This document shows, piece by piece, positions 1 through 4,984 of a stretch of 10,613 nucleotides of DNA. A program made the position numbers and the translations under genes. A model generated the notes under the pieces. That model saw only the letters and a list, made by a program, of their open reading frames with translations. It was not told the DNA's origin and searched no databases. The stretch's first letter is position 1, and every line of letters starts with the position of its first letter. Source of the stretch: an uncultured Collinsella sp. (GTDB taxonomy: Bacteria; Actinomycetota; Coriobacteriia; Coriobacteriales; Coriobacteriaceae); assembly GCA_902494605.1 (NCBI GenBank), contig CABUUG010000058.1:1-10613 (forward strand), given 5' to 3'.

Positions 1-65
1 CCCCCCCCCCTTCACAACCTGCCCAAAGGTCCTACAGAAGTTCTCGACAAACCCCTCCCCCATAG

Positions 66-103
66 CAACAAAATACGGACGCCCACATCAGCAGGCGCCC
101 GTA
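66..103 (-). terminator. Rho-independent terminator of argH
   Basis: Read on the minus strand, a 10-bp stem (74-83 paired with 94-103, one G-U pair) encloses a 10-nt loop. TTTTGTTG follows directly, 50 nt beyond the argH stop codon. An A-rich stretch lies on the upstream side and no T-run follows on the plus strand, so it is directional for argH. Confidence rests on geometry only. Confidence 0.75.
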
Positions 104-153
104 AAACAAAAACGATTTATCAAAAAATGGCCAAAACGGCTTCAGCCAAACCT

Positions 154-1584
154 CTACTTTGCCCCGTGACCCATCTCGACGACCTTAGTCAGCGATCCAA
201 ACACGCCCTCGTCGACCACGAGACGCGCCTCGGCACGCTGCAGCTGCACGGCAACGGCGGCAGGGGCGGTACCGCCCTCGGTCGTGCGCGCGGCGACAAT
301 CGACGGGATGTCGAGCGCCTCGGTAATGTCGCGCTCAAAGAGCGGGCTTGCCTCCTGGAACACCTCAAACGGCAGGTCCTCAAGATTGCAGCCGCGCTTC
401 TCACACATCAGTACCAGATGCCCCACCACGGCATGTGCCTCGCGGAACGGCAGACCACGCTTAGCCAGGTAATCGGCAACATCGGTGGCGGCAAGGTGAC
501 CCACGCCGCACTCGCGCGCCATGGCATCCTCGTTGACGGTCCAAGTCGAAATCATACCGGCCATAACCGACAGGCACTGCATGAGCGTATGAGCGGTATC
601 GAGCGCGCCCTCCTTGTCCTCCTGCAAGTCCTTGTTATAAGCAAGCGGCAGGCCCTTCATGGTCACGAGCAGCTGCACCAGGTTGCCATACACACGGCCG
701 CTCTTGCCGCGGATAAGCTCGGCAAAGTCGGGATTCTTCTTCTGCGGCATGATAGACGAGCCGGTGGAGTACGAGTCGGAAAGCGTGATAAAGCCAAATT
801 CGGAGCTCGACCACAGCACGATCTCCTCGGAAAGACGCGACAGGTGCATCGCCATGACGGATCCGGCGTAATGCAGATCGAGCAGGAAATCACGGTCGGA
901 AACCGCATCGAGCGAGTTGGGAATCACGCCCGCAAAGCCAAGTTCGGCAGCCGTCATCTGACGATCGAGCGGATAGCTCGTACCGGCAAGCGCGGCAGCA
1001 CCCAGCGGGCAGTTGTCGGCGGCATCAAAGGCGGCCTTAAGGCGTGTAAAGTCGCGCGCGAACATCCAGGAATACGCCAGCAGATGATGCGACAGCAGCA
1101 CGGGCTGAGCGTGCTGCATGTGCGTGTAGCCCGGCAGAATCACCTTGTCGTACTTCTTGGCCGCATCCACCAGCACATGGCGCAGCTCTAGATTGGCCTC
1201 CATGAGCTCCTTGGCCAGCGCCTTGACGCCCAGGCGCGTGTCGGTCGCCACCTGGTCGTTGCGCGAACGTCCGGTATGCAAGCGCTTACCGGCCTCGCCG
1301 ATGCGACGCGTCAGCTCGCTCTCGATGGACATATGAATGTCCTCGTCGTTGATGTCGAAGGTGAAGTTGCCGGCATCGATATCCTGTTCGATTCCGGTCA
1401 GGCCCTTGGCAATCGCCTGCTCGTCCTCGGCACTGATGATGCCCTGGGCCGCCAGCATTTTGGCATGCGCCTTAGAGCCGGCGATATCCTGTTTATAGAG
1501 ATGTTTGTCGACCGGCAGCGACGCGCCAAACTCCTGCGTGACCTCGGCCACGCCTGCCTCAAAACGACCACCCCAAAGAGCCAT
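154..1584 (-). CDS. argH: Argininosuccinate lyase
   Basis: Cytosolic enzyme of the last step of arginine biosynthesis: it splits argininosuccinate into arginine and fumarate, as a homotetramer in the aspartase/fumarase superfamily. The 476-residue product is close to the usual 455-480. It begins MALWGGRF, the typical ArgH start. Visible family motifs are HTGRSRND (103-110), the T-x-x-H segment THMQH (154-158, catalytic His region) and the signature loop GSSIMPQKKNPD (275-286), which carries the catalytic serine and substrate-binding Lys/Asn. The frame is open 25 codons further upstream, but the ATG at 1584 is chosen because GGAGAAAGGGG lies just before it and homology starts there. It follows argG on the same strand 522 nt downstream, with a small ORF between them, so it is either co-transcribed with argG or has its own promoter. 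A terminator follows the stop codon. No truncation or missing residue is evident. Confidence 0.97.
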   Translation of the reverse strand: MALWGGRFEAGVAEVTQEFGASLPVDKHLYKQDIAGSKAHAKMLAAQGIISAEDEQAIAKGLTGIEQDIDAGNFTFDINDEDIHMSIESELTRRIGEAGKRLHTGRSRNDQVATDTRLGVKALAKELMEANLELRHVLVDAAKKYDKVILPGYTHMQHAQPVLLSHHLLAYSWMFARDFTRLKAAFDAADNCPLGAAALAGTSYPLDRQMTAAELGFAGVIPNSLDAVSDRDFLLDLHYAGSVMAMHLSRLSEEIVLWSSSEFGFITLSDSYSTGSSIMPQKKNPDFAELIRGKSGRVYGNLVQLLVTMKGLPLAYNKDLQEDKEGALDTAHTLMQCLSVMAGMISTWTVNEDAMARECGVGHLAATDVADYLAKRGLPFREAHAVVGHLVLMCEKRGCNLEDLPFEVFQEASPLFERDITEALDIPSIVAARTTEGGTAPAAVAVQLQRAEARLVVDEGVFGSLTKVVEMGHGAK

Positions 1585-1702
1585 GGAACCGTCCCCTTTC
1601 TCCAAATACCAAAACAAGCGCCCAAAGCAATGCGCCATATCGCTAAAGCGATTTTTCAACCGCTAGTTTTACACATTCCCCACCGTGAGCGGAGCCATGT
1701 AG

Positions 1703-1873
1703 CTAATTTGCAAAGAAGTGACGCGCCATGCACTTGGCGCCCAACGTCTCCCTCCGGATGTTGCCCTGCGAACCATCGATCCAGGCCTTTAGGCTCATAG
1801 GAACGTCCTCGACCTTTGCAGCATCGAACTCGGGCGCGAGGGCAAGTAAAGCATGCGCGAAAGCATTGAACAT
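1703..1873 (-). CDS. Small hypothetical protein between argG and argH (56 aa)
   Basis: A 56-codon ORF starting MFNAFAHALLALAPEF and ending ARHFFAN, with TAG at 1703-1705. Its main support is the ribosome binding site: GAGGAG sits 8 nt before the ATG, as strong as those of the real genes here. Codon choice (GCC, CTC, GAG, GTC, CGC) resembles the neighbours. The N-terminal 12 residues are mildly hydrophobic, but too short and without charges for a convincing signal or membrane segment. Residues 28-52 are mixed, with a basic patch (NIRRE, GAKCMAR). It lies on the argG-argH strand, 119 nt before argH and after a strong hairpin. I do not recognise the family and assign no function. A much longer overlapping frame on the same strand (1656-2027) has no such RBS and is Arg/Cys-rich, so this frame is preferred. 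Confidence 0.55.
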   Translation of the reverse strand: MFNAFAHALLALAPEFDAAKVEDVPMSLKAWIDGSQGNIRRETLGAKCMARHFFAN

Positions 1874-1923
1874 AATGGATACTCCTCATATATATAGGCG
1901 CAGAGCCGCCAAATTGATAGAAG

Positions 1924-1953
1924 GAGCCCCGCCGGACAACCCCGGCGGGGCTC
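1924..1953 (-). terminator. Strong GC hairpin after argG, possible terminator
   Basis: A perfect 12-bp stem (1924-1935 with 1942-1953, GAGCCCCGCCGG and its complement) closes a 6-nt loop. On the minus strand it is followed by CTTCTATCAATTT, a poor and interrupted T-run; on the plus strand no T-run follows. It stands about 150 nt past the argG stop and about 50 nt before the small ORF start. It could therefore end most argG transcripts, act as an intra-operon attenuator or stabilise the upstream mRNA end. Termination strength is uncertain because of the weak T-run. Confidence 0.5.
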
Positions 1954-2106
1954 GGACTCAGCCGCAGACGCGGCATCATATATGCGGGCGGAACGTAGGG
2001 GCCACCGATGTTAAGAAGTGTCAGCAAGCATAACGAAAGGTAGGGACCCCGTGCGCCCGTTATGTATCACGCGGATGGGCCGCGCGGATACCAAGGGAAG
2101 GAGGCG

Positions 2107-3333
2107 CTAGGCCTGGGCGGCAGCAGAGCTGGGGCCCTGGACCTTTGCCCACGTCTTGAGCGACAGCGTATCGATCTCGATAAAGCCGGCGCTGGCCTTC
2201 TCGTCAAACGTGGTGTCGCGGTCGTAGGTAGCCAGACCGTAGTCGTAGAGGCTGAAGGGACTCTTGCGGCCGACGACATGGCAGTTGCCCTTAAAGAACT
2301 TCAGACGGACAGTGCCGGTCACGAACTTCTGGGTATCGGCCATAAAGGCATCGAGCGCGTTTTTGAGCGGGCTATACCACTGGCCGTTGTACACGGCGGT
2401 GGCCCAATCCTGCTCGAGCTTAATCTTGGTCTTGAGCAGGTCGCCCTCGACGCAGATGTCCTCGAGCGCCTTGTGGGCGGTGATGAGCGTCAGGGCGCCG
2501 GGAACCTCGTAGCACTCGCGGCTCTTAAGGCCCACCAGACGATCCTCGACCAGATCGAGACGGCCAAAGCCGTTGTCGCCGGAGATCTTGTTGAGGGCGA
2601 TGACGATCTCGGAGAGCTTCATCTTCTTGCCGTCGACGGCGACGGGCTTGCCGGTCTCAAACTCAATCTCGGTGTAGGTCGGGGTGTCCGGCGTGTCCTC
2701 GGGGTTCTTGGTCATAACCCAAGCGTCGTCGAGCGGCTCGTTCCAGGGATCCTCCAGGTGGCCGCACTCAATGGCACGACCCCACAGGTTGTCGTCGATG
2801 GAGTAGGGGTTGTCGTTGGCACCCTCGGGAACCGGCACGTTGTGGGCGTGGGCATAGGCGACCTCGTCGGGACGGCACTTCAGGTCCCACTCGCGAACCG
2901 GGGCGATAACCTTGAGCTCGGGGTCGAGAGCCTTGACGGCGGCCTCAAAACGGACCTGGTCGTTACCCTTGCCGGTGCAGCCGTGGGCGACGTAGGTCGC
3001 GCCAAACTCGTGGGCGACCTCAACAAGCTTCTTGGCAAGCAGCGGGCGAGACAGGGCGGAGAGCAGCGGATACTTGTTCTCGTACATGGAGTTTGCTGCG
3101 ATGGCCTTAGTCAGGAACTCATCGGAGAACTCGTCGCGCAGGTCGAGCACCTGGCAATCGAGAACGCCCAGGTCGAGCGCCTTCTGCTTCTTGGCATCCA
3201 GTCCGGTCTCTTCCTGGCCCACGTTGCCGCAGACACAAACGACATCGAGATTCTTCTCGTCCTGGAGCCACTTGACACATACGGATGTATCAAGACCACC
3301 GGAATATGCGAGAACGACTTTTTCCTTGCTCAT
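2107..3333 (-). CDS. argG: Argininosuccinate synthase
   Basis: Catalyses the ATP-dependent condensation of citrulline with aspartate to argininosuccinate, the penultimate step of arginine synthesis, in the cytosol. The product has 408 residues, the family's usual size. The N-terminal PP-loop ATP site AYSGGLDTS is at residues 9-17. The strongly conserved citrulline/ATP segment HGCTGKGNDQVRFE is at 117-130. The C-terminal tetramerisation part (SPFSLYDYGLATYDRDTTFD) is intact. Start: MSKEKVV at 3333, preceded by GAAAGGAAAC at good spacing. The open frame extends 17 codons upstream (to 3384), but without an RBS or homology-like sequence. A roughly 300-nt leader carrying an Arg-rich leader ORF and an attenuator-like structure lies upstream, and argH lies downstream on the same strand. 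No defects are seen. Confidence 0.98.
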   Translation of the reverse strand: MSKEKVVLAYSGGLDTSVCVKWLQDEKNLDVVCVCGNVGQEETGLDAKKQKALDLGVLDCQVLDLRDEFSDEFLTKAIAANSMYENKYPLLSALSRPLLAKKLVEVAHEFGATYVAHGCTGKGNDQVRFEAAVKALDPELKVIAPVREWDLKCRPDEVAYAHAHNVPVPEGANDNPYSIDDNLWGRAIECGHLEDPWNEPLDDAWVMTKNPEDTPDTPTYTEIEFETGKPVAVDGKKMKLSEIVIALNKISGDNGFGRLDLVEDRLVGLKSRECYEVPGALTLITAHKALEDICVEGDLLKTKIKLEQDWATAVYNGQWYSPLKNALDAFMADTQKFVTGTVRLKFFKGNCHVVGRKSPFSLYDYGLATYDRDTTFDEKASAGFIEIDTLSLKTWAKVQGPSSAAAQA

Positions 3334-3427
3334 GGCTGTTTCCTTTCGCCCTTGGTAGCTAGTTAGAACATCGGTCAGTTGCAAGTCATTTCAAGGTCAT
3401 ATACCGTGCAATATCAGGTTAAATAGC

Positions 3428-3474
3428 AAAAATCAGCACATACATGCCCTAGAAACATGCAGCAATGTCGTGCT
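3428..3474 (-). terminator. Leader terminator (segments 3:4) upstream of argG
   Basis: On the minus strand, segment 3 (3465-3474, AGCACGACAT) pairs with segment 4 (3435-3445, ATGTATGTGCT): 10 bp with one bulged A and one G-U. After two bases (GA) comes TTTTT (3428-3432). A shorter inner stem (GCATG with CATGT) can form in the loop instead of the upper part. The stem is only moderately GC-rich, which suits a conditional terminator. It lies 95 nt before the argG start codon, so it would stop transcription before the gene. Read-through would depend on segment 3 being captured by upstream sequence. Confidence 0.6.
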
Positions 3475-3552
3475 AAAACCCAACGACCTCAAAATGACTC
3501 TGTTGAGGCATTGCGCCCCATGCGGACAGAGACGATTGTTATCGTCGTCGGG
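3467..3552 (-). promoter_or_regulatory. Arginine attenuator switch: competing leader pairings
   Basis: Minus-strand RNA. Segment 1 (3544-3552, CCCGACGAC, lying in the last Arg codons of the leader ORF) can pair over 9 bp, one G-U, with segment 2 (3479-3487, GTCGTTGGG). Segment 2 can instead pair through GTCGT (3483-3487) with ACGAC (3467-3471) in segment 3, the 5' arm of the terminator. So 1:2 frees segment 3 for termination, while a ribosome held on the Arg codons masks segment 1 and allows 2:3 antitermination. An extra hairpin (3498-3503 with 3526-3531, plus GCAT/ATGC inside) brings segments 1 and 2 together. A 6-bp hairpin also covers the leader stop codon (3531-3536 with 3541-3546). The pairings are read from the sequence; the mechanism is inferred from known amino-acid attenuators. 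The 2:3 helix is short (5-6 bp), which is the weakest part. Confidence 0.6.
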
Positions 3553-3613
3553 AAATTGCGCGCTGGCGTCGGATGGCATTGTCTGCAGTGGTGATGATCG
3601 TTACGAACTGCAT
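3539..3613 (-). CDS. Arginine-rich leader peptide of the argG transcript (24 aa)
   Basis: A 24-codon ORF, ATG at 3613 and TAA at 3539-3541, preceded by AAAGGAG 6 nt before the ATG, one of the best Shine-Dalgarno sites in the window. The peptide starts MQFVTIITTADNA and ends RRQRAISRRR: six of its last ten codons are Arg (CGA, CGC, CGC, CGA, CGA, CGA). CGA is scarce in the neighbouring genes and is usually slowly decoded, so it would accentuate stalling. The ORF stands on the argG strand 205 nt upstream of argG, and its Arg codons overlap segment 1 of the competing RNA structure downstream. Most likely role: a cis-acting sensor of charged tRNA-Arg, with the peptide itself having no other function. 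A short functional basic peptide or a chance ORF are the alternatives; RBS, position, Arg clustering and structure together argue against chance. Confidence 0.75.
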   Translation of the reverse strand: MQFVTIITTADNAIRRQRAISRRR

Positions 3614-3644
3614 CTGCCTCTCCTTTCACCTATCGCCGGGCGCA

Positions 3645-3673
3645 ATTCTAATATCGTAAACGGTACCTTTTCC
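3645..3673 (-). promoter_or_regulatory. Candidate promoter of the argG leader
   Basis: On the minus strand TAGAAT (3645-3650) matches five of six bases of the sigma-70 -10 consensus. It would start transcription near 3638, about 12 nt before the leader Shine-Dalgarno and 25 nt before its ATG. The -35 region (GGAAAA at 17-bp spacing, 3668-3673) is poor. An alternative weak pair, TTGTGC and TAATAT, lies further upstream around 3715-3745. I see no convincing ArgR operator in this region. Confidence 0.35.
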
Positions 3674-3846
3674 TCGGTAAGCGGTTGTTTTTCCGTCTCC
3701 GTTTTCGATGGTCGCTATATTACGCTAAAGTGCCCGCAGCACAAGCGACAAATTCAAATTTCTGAAAAGTTTTTTCATTACTTTGTGAAGCGTGGTGCAA
3801 ATACGCTCCGTTCCTGCGAAAATACGCCCGACTACGAATTGATGGT

Positions 3847-3852
3847 TATAAC
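3847..3852 (+). promoter_or_regulatory. Candidate -10 element for the HAD hydrolase gene
   Basis: TATAAC on the plus strand, 35 nt before the start codon at 3888, matches five of six -10 bases. No recognisable -35 hexamer is present at 17 bp. The rest of the divergent region 3651-3887 is AT-richer than the genes and holds no other feature I can support. Confidence 0.3.
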
Positions 3853-3887
3853 GTCTGAAACAATCTCGAAACGAAAGGCTCGCTTTT

Positions 3888-4715
3888 ATGCAAACTTACG
3901 AATCGGACGCCAATATCGGAAACATTAAGATTCTCGCCGTCGACATGGACAAGACGCTGCTGACCGACGAGCGCGTGCTGCCCCAGGGTCTTGATGAGCG
4001 CCTGGACAAGCTCGCCGACGCCGACATCGTATTCTGCCCCGCCAGCGGACGTCCCGCCCCCAAGCTCGAGGAGATGTTCGAGGGCGTCAAGAACCGCCTC
4101 GCCTTTTGTCCTGACAACGGAGCGTGCGTGATCTATCGCGGCAGCTATATCTATAAGAGCACTATTGACGTGGAGCTGTATCAGCAGGTCTTGAGCCGTG
4201 CCTCGGAGGATCCGCGCGCTGTCCCCGTCCTTTGCTGCTTCGACGAGTTCTACGTGCTTGCCCGCGACCATCAATACCACGACGAGATCAGCGTCTACTA
4301 CAACACAATCAACTACGTCGACAGCTTTGAGGACCTTGATATCGAGTCCAACAAGATCTCAATCTTCTTCCCGGCCTATGATGCCGAGCCCGCTTTCCGC
4401 GAGACCTATAGCCCCGAGTTCTCGGACAAGCTCTACGTCACCAACGCCGGGCGTGAGTGGATCGACTTTATGAACCTGGGCGTCGACAAGGGCGCCGGCG
4501 TCGCGCACCTGTGCGAACACCTGGGCATCGATATCGCCGACGCCGCCGCCGTGGGCGATACGTACAACGACATCCCCATGCTGGAGCGCGTTGGGCACAG
4601 CTTTATCGTGGACAATGCCGAGGAGCATATGAACGCGCATGCTAAGTGGCGCATTCCGAGCAACAACGACGGGGGCGTACTGACGCTCATCGACGCCATT
4701 CTGGCGGCTCGTTAA
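3888..4715 (+). CDS. Cof-type HAD-IIB family hydrolase
   Basis: A 275-residue cytosolic phosphatase-like protein of the haloacid dehalogenase superfamily, Cof/YidA type; such enzymes dephosphorylate sugar phosphates or other small phosphometabolites, and the exact substrate cannot be read from sequence. All four catalytic motifs are present: motif I DMDKT (nucleophile D19, acid/base D21), motif II ending in the S53-G-R segment PASGRP, motif III lysine K201 in GVDKGAGV, and motif IV GDTYNDIPML (223-232, Mg-binding D224 and D228). DNGACVIYRG near residues 76-85 is typical of the family, and the region between motifs II and III is long enough for the C2B cap. The ATG at 3888 has GAAAGG 9 nt upstream, and the next in-frame upstream region offers no better start. 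The gene is alone: divergent from argG, convergent with polA. Family confident, function open. Confidence 0.92.
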   Translation: MQTYESDANIGNIKILAVDMDKTLLTDERVLPQGLDERLDKLADADIVFCPASGRPAPKLEEMFEGVKNRLAFCPDNGACVIYRGSYIYKSTIDVELYQQVLSRASEDPRAVPVLCCFDEFYVLARDHQYHDEISVYYNTINYVDSFEDLDIESNKISIFFPAYDAEPAFRETYSPEFSDKLYVTNAGREWIDFMNLGVDKGAGVAHLCEHLGIDIADAAAVGDTYNDIPMLERVGHSFIVDNAEEHMNAHAKWRIPSNNDGGVLTLIDAILAAR

Positions 4716-4723
4716 ACTCGCCG

Positions 4724-4847
4724 CCATGCCCGGGGCCGGCCGTTTGATTTTTGTTCGGTCAGGTCCTGGGCTCGCTCGAAGAGCACATTAAGTGCTCTTC
4801 GGCTCGTGCGGAATCTACAAAAATCAAACGGCCGGCCCCGGGCATGG
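4724..4847. repeat. 124-bp nested palindrome with 31-bp perfect inverted arms
   Basis: Arms 4724-4754 and 4817-4847 are exact reverse complements over 31 bp. They begin CCATGCCCGGGGCCGGCC and end in a T-rich stretch TTTGATTTTTG toward the centre. Inside, a second perfect 10-bp hairpin (4777-4786 with 4792-4801, CGAAGAGCAC) has a 5-nt loop. The element begins 9 nt after the HAD stop codon and lies between convergent HAD and polA genes. No ORF, transposase or clear flanking target duplication is visible. It may serve as a bidirectional transcription barrier, or be a mobile palindromic element of the REP/MITE kind; the sequence alone does not decide. Confidence 0.85.
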
Positions 4848-4916
4848 TTACGTTGACTTGCTTGCCGCATGGATGGCGTCTTGGCGCCTAGATACTTTGG
4901 CTGATTTTTATTGAAC

Positions 4917-4950
4917 GAAGGACGCTCCTTGTTGATGAGGGGCGTCCTTC
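4917..4950. terminator. Terminator-like hairpin between HAD and polA genes
   Basis: A 12-bp stem (4917-4928 with 4939-4950, GAAGGACGC and its complement plus TCC/GGG, one G-U) with a 10-nt loop. It lies 35 nt beyond the polA stop codon and 201 nt beyond the HAD gene. On the plus strand TGGTTTTGG follows; on the minus strand only mixed AT sequence follows. It could end transcription of either convergent gene, with neither T-run strong. The rest of 4848-4984 holds nothing I can support. Confidence 0.5.
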
Positions 4951-4984
4951 TGGTTTTGGTTACTTTGGAATTGTGGTCGTACCC

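Noticed and set aside
1609..1665. Promoter-like TTGAAA or TTGCTT hexamers upstream of argH
   Set aside because: No acceptable -10 sequence at 16-18 bp; best matches reach only about three of six bases.
1954..2010. T-box-like sequence before the hairpin (minus strand GGTGGC after AACATC)
   Set aside because: It resembles the T-box core, and CGGTGG could pair with the hairpin arm. But the 14-nt consensus is poorly matched, the 150-nt space from argG is too short for a normal stem I with specifier loop, and no AGTA or GGTGG-type supporting elements were found.
1656..2027. 123-codon minus-strand frame overlapping the 56-aa small ORF
   Set aside because: No RBS at its start, it crosses the strong hairpin, and its composition (many Arg, Cys, Pro) is that of a shadow frame.
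3496..3534. Hairpin CTCTGT/ACAGAG in the argG leader as a separate terminator
   Set aside because: No T-run follows; it fits better as a spacer hairpin bringing attenuator segments 1 and 2 together.
3470..3928. 152-codon plus-strand ORF in the argG-HAD gap
   Set aside because: It starts at GTG without an RBS, overlaps the first 41 nt of the HAD gene, and runs antisense through the leader ORF and attenuator. The codon pattern looks partly protein-like, but the leader interpretation explains the region better.
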